Origin: Epiperipatus broadwayi
Lineage: Eukaryota; Onychophora; Udeonychophora; Euonychophora; Peripatidae
Direction: 5' to 3'
NCBI GenBank assembly: GCA_028023455.1
Contig: JAQFVV010012574.1
Span: 186,001-250,000 of the forward strand
Length of the DNA: 64,000 nt
Shown here: piece by piece, positions 46,373-58,045 of the stretch
How positions within the stretch are numbered: the stretch's first letter is position 1
How the letters are laid out: each line of letters opens with the position of its first letter
Notes under the pieces: generated by a model
Database searches by the model: none
The model's input: the letters and a program-made list of their open reading frames with translations, nothing else
Told to the model about the DNA's origin: nothing
Program-made: the position numbers and the translations under genes

Positions 46373-47129
46373 AATATTATCTTAAATTCTTTGCCTATTT
46401 TGAATAAAATCTTCTTCTTTTTTTTTTGCACAAAAATTTAACCAAACTTTATTTATATGAATTTAAAAAGAATTAGAAAGCATGGAGGTTGTTTAATATA
46501 TCTACAAAGATATTACACATGGGAAAGAGAAAGATGAATAACTCCATGTGTGTGTATGTTTAAAATAAAAATAATCAGATATATTAATCTTTAACTGGGG
46601 TTTAAAGTTTGTATTTGTGCTAGAGATAATCTCTAGTTTAGTAAATGATTAGTAATAATCATTATTGTATTTATCTGGGGTGGATGGTGTCAAAGTTGTG
46701 AGTGAACTGAGTTTGACAGTTGTAAATAAAAATTTAACAATATATATGTTTTTTATTCCAAGAATGTTTTTTAAAGCATCTAAACAAAAAAGATGAATTT
46801 AACACCATAGTTTAATTATTCCAGTTAGTTTATTACATGCTTTTAGTGCTTTTGCCTGTTCACTTCTTAAATATCTTCATATAAATCACAATATATTTGA
46901 GATTTAATTCTAATATGCAGAATCTATCTTTTTTTTCAAAATTTGAAAAAAAAAAACAATTGCATTAGCAATCATTTATAAATAAATATGGCCAAAGAAA
47001 CTTTATAAAAAAAATAATTAAAAATATTAATTTTGAAGTTGAGTTTTGTGATGACTAAACAAAGTCAATTCATAAATAATGTATACATCCATCTACATCA
47101 CATACTTTTCCTTTAGTCTGTTTATATTG
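46373..47129. other. no gene seen
   Basis: AT-rich sequence with no supported feature. Confidence 0.5.
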
Positions 47130-47645
47130 CGATATTGGGAAGCTGTATTTTAAACATTCGTTTATAAATGTTTCAACATTTTGTTTGCTTGTAACCCATT
47201 GTATAATATTCTCAACTACATTTTCCCAATGAAAGCAATCAACATTTCACTTTTTAGAGTATCTTTGAGATAATCTTTATGATGTATTGATGTCTATCTC
47301 TCCCATGAAAACAAAGCTCATGTTTACCATAAAATATATTTTTAGGGTTGCATTTGATCACTTTGCATTCCCATAAAATCATATAAAAATGCACTTTTAG
47401 AATCTTACAGAAAATTTTGAATTAAACTTTTTTAATACTTCCATGTTACAGTGGTATAAAGCCTAAGTCTTACTTTCACAACTAATTTACTTTTCATACC
47501 ATTATGCATAAACATTCTGTTCTGTAATTTATTAAGTGCAACCAAAGTACATTAGGGTCTGTGATATATCTCAACATCCAAAACTGTATTTCCATTTAAT
47601 GTGCTATCACTATTTAACTTTTATTTAACCAGAAAATACTAGTGA
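47130..47645 (-). pseudogene. LINE C-terminal region, remnant
   Basis: The minus strand reads LDVEIYHRP, then NKLQNRMFMHNGMKSKL, the L-D-x-E-I-x-x-R-I...L-x-x-R-V-W block after RT. Later come FMGEIDINTS, SQRYSKK and NVDCFHWENV, matching the end segment at 28,740 and 35,830. It is frameshifted throughout. It continues slightly further 5' than the 28,740 copy and shows that this LINE kind also carries the conserved thumb-side region. Confidence 0.65.
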
Positions 47646-48439
47646 ATATTGGCAAGTTACCACTGAAGATGATCTAGTGTTATTATTTATTGTATTATTC
47701 TTTAGCCATTCTTTGGGCAAAAAAATTAACTGTATATAAACAATCTATATTATTTATACTAATAATAAAGTTATAATTTATTAAATGTTACCATTTATTT
47801 TATGTATATACATATGTACACAGTCCAAAGTTAGAATAAATAAACAGTAAAGTACAGAAATCAAGCAATCATAAGCAATGAAAAGTGTGTAAAAAGGATT
47901 ATGCTAGAAATAACAAAGAAGTGTTTAAAAAATAAATGTACTTATTTCCAGGCTACTATTACTAATGTCATAATGAAAAATAAATTTAAATGAATATGGC
48001 TGGAAATGCAGCAAGAAAAGAGGATGATCAACAGACAAAGGTAATTTTTGATTGGATATTAGAAAATAAAAAGTATCTTAAGAAAAGACATTTTAGATGA
48101 GATTATACTAATCAAAGAAAATCTTTCAGGCAAATTGTGGAAAATAAAATCTGTGTATGACTGTTGTGGAATTACATTGATAAAATCTTGCATTCTCAAT
48201 GTCATATTAAAGAAAATAAAACAGCTTTCAAATATACAACTACAAGGCAGATTCTGTTTTAGTGGCTTTCCAAAGAACAGTAAAAAAAAACAACAAAGAA
48301 TTACTCATCAAACTAAACCAACTATTAAATAGTAAGAGTTTTGAATGTATTTTTTCTATCTTTATTTTATTTCTAGATAGAAACAATTAAGTACCAGCTA
48401 AGATGTCTCTCGTTCAGATACCAGAGGGAAAAATCCTAA
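47646..48439. other. no gene recognised
   Basis: AT-rich. A short MAGNAARKEDDQQTK reading at 47,998-48,042 is followed by GGTAATTT, which looks like a splice donor, but there is no convincing acceptor, and no support beyond this. Confidence 0.4.
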
Positions 48440-48545
48440 GTCTAGTTTGGAATCTAAAAAAAGTTTCAAACTTTATCCAACCCAGATTCAAATTTCCGAT
48501 CAAGAAAATGCCAGTCAGATATGCTAACCATTCTTCAATGAAAAT
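48440..48545 (-). repeat. tRNA-derived SINE fragment
   Basis: The minus strand has AATGGTTAGCATATCTGACT (A box) and GAAATTTGAATCTGGG (B-box relative), followed by AAAGTTTGAAACTTTTTTTA. The last block recurs at 56,365-56,395 in the same orientation, so the two are members of one family. Confidence 0.55.
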
Positions 48546-50214
48546 ATTTATTCTGCAGAAAATTCCCAATGTCTGATAATATGTATATATGTACAGTACA
48601 TGCATTTTATTTTTAAAATGTTGAAACAGTGCTTAATTATAATATGCAATGATTTATAAATATATATTATTGTTTATTTTAAATCAATATTATATCAGAT
48701 TTCAAAATCTTGCAATATGTATGAAGACAGAATATAATGGACATCAATAATTAATAAGATTTTAAAGACGATTAGAAAATAGTTTAGTTAATAGATAACA
48801 TCAGAAGACAAAGAAACAGAGTAAAAAAATAAACATGTTTGTTCTTCATAGTTGTTTCCATTGTTTATGTATATATATATCTTTTAAAAACCTGAAAAGG
48901 AAAAAAAAATACATATTTAAAATTGGTAAGGATGATGTGTTTTATGTTTCTATGTAACTATTTAGTTGTAAGTACATATTAATCTAGGAAACATTTCATG
49001 GTGTTAAGGTAATATATGTTTTGCCATGTCTATGACCTGGACTTTAAATCTGGACCCTTATTCAACCCAGTTAATTTAGTTAATAAATGGACATCAAAAT
49101 ATTTTTAGATAGAGGATAGTGAAATCCTTAACAATTGGCAAATTTGGTTCATATTATTGCTTCTCTAATGAGATGCTGTTGAAGAGATCTTTGCCTTGCA
49201 ATAATCTGTTTGCAGATAAAGACTGTTTTACTTTTTATCTATATATTAACCTAATAATATAGTAAATATTAACAGAAAAAATAAACAGAAAATATTTACC
49301 GTTATGTGTACACATAAGTTTGCTTGTAGTATAAGTTAAATTTATATTATATCCAAAAATTAATTTGTTTCTCAGTTTATTAATAAAAAAACTTCTCTCT
49401 TGAATGAATAGTTTTACTGTCTTATTTACATTATATTAATATATTTAAGCCTGAGTTTTTAAAAAAATTAGTTGTGATAATTTGTCATAATGTCCAAGAA
49501 TATTTTGCCATATGTTGTATTTAAGTTATATATATATATTATTTAAACATAGACGATATCAATATCTGTTTTTTCTCGAAAGAGTTGATTTTATGTCATC
49601 TTTTGCCTAAATTTTCTTTTTGAGTTTGCCCTTTTTTCTTTTTTTTGCGAGCTCAATTGACTTTGATCTTTATCTTTGACATGAAGATGACATGTTATTG
49701 AATATTGTTTGGCCGTATTTTTTCTTTCCACTTGTTTTCTTTCTCAATATAATGGTCAAAATTGCACTGCAACTGAATTTTTTTTTTATTAAATGCAGCA
49801 AATAAAATAACTATATAATTATGTGTTAAGCGTGTGTGTATGTGTATATATAAATTAGTCATGACAAAATATGATAATTATTTAAGCATAAATAATGTTT
49901 TCATTCAATAAATTTTATAACGTAGTTTTAATTTTAAATTAGAAAGACAATAGATTAATTACATTAAGATATAGTAAATTAAGATACTAAATATATCCTA
50001 CCCCAATAGATTTTTTTTTACTACCGATAAAGAACAAAATTTTGGCATTTTAATGGATTATTATTGTAAAAAAAAAAGTGGCAATACTGCAACAATTTCA
50101 TATAAACTAAAATTCAAGATAATTTTGACAAAAAAAAAAAAAAAAAACTGAATCCATGAGCTAATCATATAAAGTTGGAATATAATATACAAGTACGTAA
50201 AATGCATTCTTAAA
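48546..50214. other. no gene seen
   Basis: AT-rich. A tRNA-like B-box trace (ACCTGGACTTTAAATCTGG) is present at 49,036-49,054. Nothing else can be supported. Confidence 0.5.
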
Positions 50215-50640
50215 TGAAGTCAAAAACTTACGTGCATAGGTCATGTCCCATAAATCCAAATTATTTTTTCTTTCTTAAACCATTATATATCACAACAAAT
50301 TTATTACCAAATCATTTTTCAGTCCAGATTCATTTATTTTTATTTTTCTATCCCATTTTAATAAAAACTTTTATTAGTTCCACTATTTTATTTTCATACT
50401 CACCAGCAACCTAAATAAATAAATAATAATTATAAAATCACTTCCTTTTTCATACTCTTAAATTTCAACAACTCTCCATACAACTTATCTTGATCCTCTT
50501 TCATTACTTTACAGTCCAAACATAAATATTCAAACACTTTTCATTTTCAAACAAATCTTATTTCCTTATTAACTTCTCTCTGGTATCTAAAACTCCTAGT
50601 TTGCACCATTGCAATAAATAACTATAAGATCTTTTTAATG
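50215..50640. repeat. T/C-rich dispersed repeat, copy 1
   Basis: TTAAACCATTATATATCACA, then TTATTACCAAATCATTTTTC, and later CTCTCTGGTATCTAAAACTC resemble the blocks at 51,150-51,420 (AAAACCATTACATACCACAA, TATTACCCAATTATC, CTTTCTTTGGTATCTGATTA) in the same order. The type is unknown; the pyrimidine bias is striking. Confidence 0.45.
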
Positions 50641-50854
50641 TTATTATATGTCCACCCACATTTTATGTATTTTTATACTTATATATTTCTATTTTTTTAA
50701 ATTTATATTCATTTTTTATAACAATATTTCTTTTTTTTTTGTAACTATCTATTCTCTTTTTTCATCCTTCATAATTACTTACTTGCAATATATTTTCTAT
50801 GCATTTATTCTTTTTTTTTTTACTTAAATATTATAACTTGTCTTGATATGATGT

Positions 50855-51090
50855 GAAATAAAATGGCTTCCCCTTATATGATGTCAGAAGTTTCTGTGCA
50901 ACATGTGGTATGAAATGGCTTCTTTTTATATGAAATCAGAAGTTTCTGTGCAACATGGTATAAAATAGCTTCTCCTTATATGAAATCAGAAGTTCTTATA
51001 TGAAGTCAGAAGTTTTTTTTTGCAACCTTTGATGTAAATTGGCAACATGTGTTATAAACTGGATTTTTTTAAAAAAAAATGAAATCAGAA
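50855..51090. repeat. minisatellite, unit about 55-60 bp
   Basis: About four imperfect units. Each contains AAAATGGCTTC or a variant, CTTATATGAAATCAGAAGTT and, in the first two, TCTGTGCAACATG. It sits between the two T/C-rich repeat copies and may be an internal tandem array of that element. Confidence 0.75.
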
Positions 51091-51129
51091 GTTTTTATTC
51101 AAAGACAATATGCTCAAAATTCTATTAGC

Positions 51130-51480
51130 CAAATTAAGCATTCATGTTCTCAAAAACCATTACATACCACAATAAACTCATTTTTTTTTTGTATTACCCA
51201 ATTATCAATGATTTTTTTCCTATTGTCCTCATATTTGATAAAAACCTAAACAAAAAAAAAACTCTATTAAATCCCCCCTGATCATTTTTCATCATCCTAT
51301 ACTTCATAAAATAAATGTTCATTATTCTCTCTCCCTTTTTAACCCATAAACTATAACCACAATCTAAATCTTTATTCCTTTTGTGCCTTCTTTCTTTGGT
51401 ATCTGATTACCATATAATCTCATCCTATATATAATTTACTTTAGTGCTTCAACTTGTTTATATAAGAATGTTTAGAGAAG
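51130..51480. repeat. T/C-rich dispersed repeat, copy 2
   Basis: The counterpart of 50,215-50,640 in the same orientation. Together with the minisatellite they make a block of about 1.25 kb: repeat, array, repeat. Confidence 0.45.
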
Positions 51481-52132
51481 TCTTAAAATAATGTAATAAA
51501 ATAATGTAAAATTCAAACCTTAATCATGTAAAAGGGCTTATTAAAATTTATGACATAGTTCTAAAATTGAATAAGTATATTGTGTTAAAAGATTGGAAAA
51601 TACAACACTTTTTCCATTTCAGATAAGATGTAATAAACAGAATTGAAAGAGAAGTTAGATAATATTAACTAAAATGTACAGATTTGGTTGAGAAGTGATG
51701 TAGGAAGAAAGACAAATGAAAGTAAAAAATGAGCACATAATATAAAAGAACAGCTCGTGGAAAAAATAATGATTTAAGATTTATTATTAATATACAATGG
51801 GGAAAAAAGGTTGGTGGATTGTGGAAACATATATTAATTAAATATAAATCACAAGTATATGTTCCAATTTTATGTCATTCAGGTGAAAAAATATAGAAAT
51901 TTTATAAGAGCATTTAAAAATTAAAAGATGGCAAATAATTTTTATTTTAAAGTACTGACATGAGATTTTAACTCAAAAATTAAAGTTTTCTCTAATCATA
52001 AATAATTCTGCATATATATTATGGATATATAAAAATTAGTTTGAATTTGTAGAACATAACTTAGTAATCTATTCATTTTTAAAAAAATCTTATTGTAATT
52101 ATATATATGCTGGTAATTTTTCTTAGACAAAT
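51481..52132. other. no gene seen
   Basis: AT-rich sequence with no supported feature. Confidence 0.5.
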
Positions 52133-52680
52133 TGTAATTAAATTATAAGCATTAGGAACATTTAAATATGAAAAGCTTAAGTTTCAAAGATTGATATCTT
52201 GGTCTTGATATTAAATTCATAGCAATGAGGGATGGACAGGAGGTTGGGAGGTATAAATATGATGTAAATTTATGTAAATGTATACAAATGAGTTAAAGCA
52301 CCCACTTTTTAGAGAGGACCACCAAAATAAACTTGGCCATACATTCAAACCTACAAAAGCCAGCCAGTCACGTGCATTAAAAGAAATGATTCTAAGCACA
52401 AAATAAAGGAGGCATGATACATCACTTATAATCCTAACTCTACATGCAAAAAGGAATTCTGCTTTCCTCTCTTTAAAGTATGGGTGATTTAACTCATTTG
52501 TATACATTTACATAAATTTATATCATATTTATACATCCCACTCTTCTCTCTATCACTCCTTGCTATGAAATATGATATCAAGACCCAAGATATTGAAAGT
52601 AGCTTAGTATAATATTATAACAAACTTCAAAACTTAAGTTTTTCTTATTTAAACATTCCTAGTGCTTAAAATTTAATTTA
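52133..52680. mobile_element. foldback element with arms of about 190 bp
   Basis: The left arm, about 52,133-52,319, is complementary to the right arm, about 52,468-52,680. Within it, AAATTTATGTAAATGTATAC pairs perfectly with GTATACATTTACATAAATTT, followed by AAATGAGTTAA with TTAACTCATTT. Further out, GCATTAGGAACATTTAAATA pairs with its counterpart TATTTAAACATTCCTAGTGC at several mismatches. The loop of about 150 bases is less AT-rich. The 96-codon minus frame at 52,217-52,507 spans arm and loop and shows no known domain. It is unrelated by eye to the other foldbacks. Confidence 0.8.
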
Positions 52681-53799
52681 AAAATCTTATTCAGAAATGA
52701 ACATAGAGAAACCCTTTTTGAGTTTATTTTATTCAATAATATGCATATGCTTCAAATGTAAGTTGCTTAATAAGGTAATATATAAATATTGTAAGTTTCA
52801 TTTTAACATTAGAAGGAAAAGACCTAAAAAATCATTTATACACATATAGATTAACTGCATTTTGGGTGAACTTCAAAACTTAAATAATTAGGGTAATGAA
52901 ATGAATTGTCACATAAGATTTCAGATTTAGTTGCTGTGAAAAAAGTGTGCATAATAAACATTAAAAAGTGTCATATAATGCCAAAATTAGAACAAGGTTT
53001 TTTAAACTGCAATTTAGTTAAAGAATTATTAACCCTTATTTAAAATTTTAAATATAACTAAGTCAAGGTTTAGAATATTTGATCAATTTTTTGCATATGT
53101 AACTTTTAGCTGGAATAAATTTGTAGCAAAATCAAATTATAATATAATTATTGACTAGAATTTTTTAAATTAAACAAATAAATAATCAAAGTAATTTTAA
53201 AAAAATATTAAAAATATTTTGAAAAAAACAACAACTTTGAATTGTGTCTATGCCTTTACTAACATGAAGATATTGTTGTTTTTTTGCTTCAGCATAATGT
53301 TTTTTAATATTTCAAAAACTTTAGTAATTATCAAAACAATAATTTTATACATGTATTAAAAATATCATTAAAAAGTAAAAATATATTTGAGACAAAAAAA
53401 TTGCTTTAGAAATAAATGAATTTGCTATCGTTATGAACATAGTGCAAAAATTATCACTGAATTGAACGAATTTGCCATCTAAAAACAAAAATGAAAACTA
53501 GATTATAGATTAAAATGTACAACTTTGAAATTCAGTAATGCAGATGGATCTTAAAAATAATACAATATTACAAGCCAAACAATTTAGTGATAATAATGCT
53601 AGTTCAATTATTGTGTATAAAGCATAAAAGGAAAAAAAAGATTTAAAAAAGATTAAAAAATGTTAAAAAAAAATCCCCAGTTTTCATAATTAAATAATAT
53701 TAAATATTTAAAAAGTTTAAAAAAAAATTGAAATATGTTAAAAATAAAATAAATTTTTAATATAAAGTCATATTATAATAAGAAGAGCTATTTAATAAC
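52681..53799. other. no gene seen
   Basis: AT-rich sequence with dense stops. Confidence 0.5.
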
Positions 53800-53865
53800 A
53801 TAGTAGTTCATCTATCTTGATGTCTATAACCTGGATTCAAACTTGGGCAATGTAAAACAAATTTT
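53800..53865 (+). repeat. tRNA-like SINE trace
   Basis: TAGTAGTTCATCTATC and CCTGGATTCAAACTTGGGC form A-box-like and B-box-like blocks at about tRNA spacing. The B box (GGATTCAAAC) is good. No tail can be identified. Confidence 0.4.
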
Positions 53866-54745
53866 ATTTCAATTTTAATTAGATTAAGAATTTTTCTTTC
53901 ATGTAGCTATATAATTTGGGCACACACCTAAAATACATCACAGTACGTGCTTAGATGAATATTCAATTTATTATTACATTGTATTATTTATAACTACATT
54001 GTTCTATATTTTTATTAACATCTGAATATGTGTTATTTTTAAATTAAATTTTTATAACAGCTGTGAACATTATCAAAAAACATTAAAGTCAAAAAAATAT
54101 GTGAAGATTCGCTATTATCCACAAATTTCAATATCTATGTGAAAACGTGGAATCATGGATTATAAACTAAACTAAAATAAAAATATGTAATTAATTTTTT
54201 ATTTATAAGTATTTAGAAAAGAAATAAAGAAAACAATAACTTTATTTTAATATTGCGTGCTATTTTGATTATTATTTGATATATTTAGAAATAATTGTCA
54301 CTAAATTAATTTTATTGGAAAATGTTTTTGCCATATATATATAAAGTAGCAATAATTTGTTAAAAGCGATGAGATAAAAATCAAAAACTTTTACAAATAT
54401 GTAATGTATAGTGTAGAATCATAAATTTTTCAAATAAAAGTATTAGTTAAGAATTTTTTGAACCATTAATTATTACAAATTTCTTCGATTACAATATTAA
54501 TTGTAAATATCTTGCCTGAAAATTAATCATAGCAATAGGAACTAAAAAATGTAAAGTTTTAACCGTTGCGAAATTATAATACTTTTTCTGTTTTATCCAA
54601 ATATATATATTGATCACAGTTCATACTGCAAAAAGATTTTTGGAATCAGTATCGCAAATCTCAGATAATTTATTAGTTTGTTAAATACATTTTTATTTAA
54701 AAATATTTAAAATGATGGATAGTAATAATAAAAGTATATATATAT

Positions 54746-54798
54746 ACCTAGCGATAATAAACTGTATGGAAAGTTTTGCCTGTTTTTACCTAGCGATA
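54746..54798 (+). mobile_element. 31-bp truncated insertion of repeat J with exact target duplication
   Basis: ACCTAGCGATA stands at 54,746-54,756 and again at 54,788-54,798. The 31 bases between contain CTGTATGGAAAGTTTTGCC followed by TGTTTTT, the terminal text of repeat J (compare 55,835-55,857 and, reversed, 29,551-29,575). An 11-base perfect duplication around only the very end of an element is the mark of a severely 5'-truncated retrotransposition. It fixes the 3' end of repeat J at GCCTGTTTT. Confidence 0.8.
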
Positions 54799-54845
54799 TA
54801 AATATATCTATCAAATTGACCATAGAAATCTATTTTATAATAGAC

Positions 54846-54864
54846 GTGTGTGTGTGTGTGTGTG
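54846..54864. repeat. (GT)n microsatellite
   Basis: Nineteen bases of alternating GT. Confidence 0.9.
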
Positions 54865-54939
54865 CATATATGGTTATATTTTTTAATAAGTCAAAAAAAT
54901 TGGAAATTGGTAAGCAAGATGAAAAAGTATTATAAGATA

Positions 54940-55340
54940 AGGTTTAAAAAAGAAGGAATTGAAATTTTAAAATTAGAGTAAAATAATGATCAAACATTTT
55001 CGGATCACAGTTCCATGATTCAAAAATTTTGGAAGTCAATAAACTCACTTCCAGCAAATTTAAATTTAGAGACAATTTAAAGTACAATTAAGTGGGAAAT
55101 TAAACCTACATTAGATTAATGTTTTCAGATATTTAGGAAGTTAAATAAATGAGGATAGAGGAAGTGAAAAAGAAATTAAATATAAATTGCAATGGTCAAA
55201 CAGGTTTTCAATAAATGAGAAGTATTTTTTTCTTCCATAAGATAAAACTTTTTAAAAAGAGGTTAGTGAAATACTTATTTCAGGGTGTGGTCTCATAGAA
55301 AAAAGACAACTAGTTTTAATGAACACAATGGAGAAGCAAT
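54940..55340 (+). pseudogene. LINE RT thumb-region fragment
   Basis: At about 55,125-55,215 broken frames read FRYLGS, a stop, then INEDRGSEKEIKYKLQWSN, the FKYLGSxxxEDGxxxKEIxxR block just after RT in LINEs. KKRLVKYLFQGVVS at about 55,252-55,300 continues toward the KxxLxxSxxxxxLLYG block. It has several shifts. Its wording differs from LINE-1A at 25,411-25,593 (YKYLDQIIINTNGN), so it represents another LINE lineage. Confidence 0.65.
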
Positions 55341-55409
55341 CATTTAATTTGAAACAAAATTAAAAATTGTGTACAAATCAAATAATGAAATAAAAAATCA
55401 TTTAAGCCA

Positions 55410-55862
55410 ATAAACGTCACATGAACACCATTTCTTATGCTTGCTTATAACTGTTATTAAAATAGGCAAAAACTCACTATAGTATTGCCACATTGCAAGC
55501 TAGATTAATCAATGGATGCCAAAATGCACGGATACTGAAGTGAGTTCAGACCTATATGACTATATAAGTCGATGGGCTTGGATTGAAAATATTAAGGTGT
55601 TTTCAATTTAAGAGTCATAGTTTTGTAGTTAAGTAGAGATAAAAGGTGGCTGCTGGAGAGTTGCATTAGATTCTAAGATCTAGGTGCAGTGCTTTCAGAT
55701 TCAAGGCTCCTCACTGATGAAGACCACAAGCCAGAAACTAGTCTGGGGATATTGGATGAGTAGGCACTAGATGGGATTTTATGCACAAGCCTTCTGGCAT
55801 CCATTGATTACTGTAGCTTGCAGTGAGGCAATATGTATAGTGAGTTTTGCCTGTTTTAAAAA
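55410..55862 (+). mobile_element. repeat J: inverted-ended element with hammerhead core
   Basis: AAAATAGGCAAAAACTCACT (from 55,469) pairs with AGTGAGTTTTGCCTGTTTT (to 55,857). ATTAATCAATGGATGCCA pairs with TGGCATCCATTGATTA. The element is therefore two copies of its 3' end in opposite orientation around a centre that includes the hammerhead motif at 55,708-55,749. It has no coding capacity. Other copies are at 3454 (fragment), 29,549 (reverse) and 54,757 (31-bp end). Inverted ends plus a hammerhead are PLE-like, so this is probably the terminal part of a PLE or a non-autonomous derivative. Confidence 0.7.
55708..55749 (+). ncRNA. type I-like hammerhead ribozyme candidate
   Basis: Stem I: UCCUCA (55,708-55,713) with UGGGGA (55,744-55,749), six pairs including one G-U. 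Box CUGAUGA at 55,714-55,720 matches exactly. GAAA at 55,734-55,737 matches exactly. The cleavage triplet GUC is at 55,741-55,743. Stem III can only be A-C with G-U around two bases. Between the boxes GAC or ACC with GCC gives only a weak stem II, which is the main doubt. All catalytic-core letters are intact. Cleavage would fall after C55,743. Minimal hammerheads of this type in PLEs are thought to act as dimers in tandem transcripts. Confidence 0.6.
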
Positions 55863-56123
55863 GTCACTTATACATAAAGAGATTATAAAACTATATTTGG
55901 GCAGAAATGCAAGAAATATAAAAATAATGATGAAGTTGTAAGAAACTTTTCTTATTTCTGGGAGAATATATATAGTAATAAGTAAAAATATATAAACCAG
56001 TTTTTAAGTAGTATAATATAAGCCAAATGCATTTCCAAACATCCACTATAGAGAAATAGTAAAGACAACATAACTCTCCATATCTCACTAGCTTTGTAAT
56101 TGTTAAAAATGAAAACAATAATC

Positions 56124-56245
56124 AAATAGCTTTATTGGTCAGAAATTCATATCATGTTTGAGCACTGCAAGTGTCAGAACAGGAATCAAGCCAAGGATAT
56201 TATGCTCCAAAATCGGACACTATCACTGCACAAATCCATATAAGG
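56124..56245 (-). repeat. tRNA-derived SINE (family S), best copy
   Basis: On the minus strand: GTGCAGTGATAGTGTCCGAT, TTTGGAGCATAATATCC, TTGGCTTGATTCCTG (B box), TTCTGACACTTGCAGTGCTC, AAACATGATATGAATTTC and TGACCAATAAAGC at the 3' end. The A-box region has lost the canonical TGGY. This copy serves as reference for the six others. Confidence 0.6.
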
Positions 56246-56346
56246 CATCATTGGAAATTACTGAAAAGTGATAATTTGAGCATTTTTTTTTAAAAAAATC
56301 TTTTACTTTTAGCTAGATACAAAATATTGAATAATTAGTGTTGTGA

Positions 56347-56440
56347 AAAAACATTCTAAACCTGACTAGAATCTAAAAAAAATTTCAACTTTTACATAGC
56401 ACAAACTACCACTATGCTCTCAGGCTCTTCTATATATGAT
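56347..56440 (-). repeat. tRNA-derived SINE fragment
   Basis: ACTAGAATCTAAAAAAAATT and AACTTTTACATAGCACAAAC parallel TTGGAATCTAAAAAAAGTTT and AACTTTATCCAACCCAGAT at 48,447-48,490. It is the same family and orientation with a decayed tRNA part. Confidence 0.45.
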
Positions 56441-56799
56441 ATGTGTAATTCTGAAAATAAAATTAAACTAACAGTTTTGTAATATATATGACAATTAAAA
56501 AAATAGTAATTGTTAAGACTGCAGAAAGGAGACACTTTGGTTTCTTTTTGAGCCCTAATATGTTCTTGTTGTTGTAGCTGCTATTACTATGTGATTATTC
56601 ACATAGTATATGAATATGGATGAACTACTCACCAACATGCATTAGCAGCATGGTGAGTTTATTAGCTTTTTATCTCAGAGTTTTTTTAAAAAACACCACT
56701 ATCTTTTTTTTCAGTTGCCTGATAGAAGTCTTAACTGAAATATCAGTTGAATTTTTTTGAAGGCAGAATTAATGTGTGTGTAAATGAACTTTTTTTTAA

Positions 56800-56955
56800 A
56801 GATGACATGTGAGATGTATAACTGAATGAAATAAAGAAGTGTATTGGATGATGTGGAGAAGAGAGACAAGAAGTTGGAGATGGATTGACTTGAAGAGACC
56901 CTCATCCTGAACTGAATTAATAATGGTTAAAATGATGATGATGATGATGAATTGT
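56800..56955 (+). pseudogene. LINE 3' end with (ATG)n tail
   Basis: GGATGATGTGGAGAAGAGAG and following text decode, with shifts, to a short R/D/W-rich C-terminal segment ending in RDPHPELN just before a stop. A short spacer then leads to (ATG)n at 56,932-56,950. A simple trinucleotide tail instead of poly(A) is typical of RTE-like LINEs. Only the last about 150 bases of the element are present. Confidence 0.5.
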
Positions 56956-58045
56956 TAAAATATTTTTGCTGTACATTTTATGTAAATCTTATCAAAGGAC
57001 CCCACCTCCCTCATTTATTCTATAATTAAAATAGAATATAAACTTTGACTTATTTCAAGATACATTATTATAATTTTTTTTTTTTGACAATTATAAACTG
57101 GCACGTGATTTTCAATTTTTTTCTTCTATCCAAAACAAATGTTTTAAAAACATGCTGCAAATGAAAAGTGTAAATAAATATAATATCAATATTTAATACT
57201 TTAATTTGAGATTAAACTTTGATTTCGAAAGCTACTTTTAAAAAAATTTGATTTCAATATTACTCATTTATATATTGTGGACAGACATCTATCTACATAA
57301 TTTTTTTTAAAAGCATATCCATGATAAAAAATTACAAAATAAAATGAAAATCAATATATATTTGATAACTGCATGGTAAAAAAAAAACAGAACAATTTTC
57401 CCATATAATAAAAGAAAATATTTCCTAGTATTCCAAAAATTAAGAGTACATAAATATTAATATCGAAATTATCTATGTACATTAATGGTATAAATATAAT
57501 ATATATTATAAAAGAAGGTTTAACATTAGTACACAACAGCTTATATTTCAAATACAATAATGAATATTAGTGTATACCTAAAGAATGGGCAATGGATTGT
57601 GCTATTAGTGAATTAATGTCATCAATATTTATTAATGAATTGTAAATGAAAATAGTTAAAAAACGAATAATAAATCAATAAATAAATTTAATATTTAAAA
57701 AATATTTGCTCTTTAAATAAAACTGTTCAAACATTTAATCTCTTATTTTACATTCTTTCAATATTATAATTATTTCTATCATAATAGCTGTGATCTAATT
57801 TGTTTAATGTTTGAGCATCCTGAAAAAAAAAAAACAACATATTTTGTTGTGGAAATGTTTATATTATAAGAGATCATATGAATACTCTGTGAAGAATTAT
57901 TTTCCACAGCAAATTGGTGATATGACAATTGATTGTGACTGGCATTTCAAAAATTGATACAGTCTGTTAAATCATCATTTTTGTTTTTTGTTCTGAATAA
58001 TAGTAGAAATAAATAAAAAGAAAGGTTTTTAATCAGAAAAAAAGG
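56956..58045. other. no gene seen
   Basis: AT-rich sequence. The frame at 57,351-57,557 is hydrophobic by composition only. Confidence 0.5.

Noticed and set aside
47998-48042. MAGNAARKEDDQQTK reading followed by a donor-like GGTAATTT
   Set aside because: No plausible acceptor in frame, very short, and no supporting context.
50855-51090. CRISPR-like array
   Set aside because: The units are contiguous and imperfect without unique spacers, so it is a minisatellite in eukaryotic DNA.
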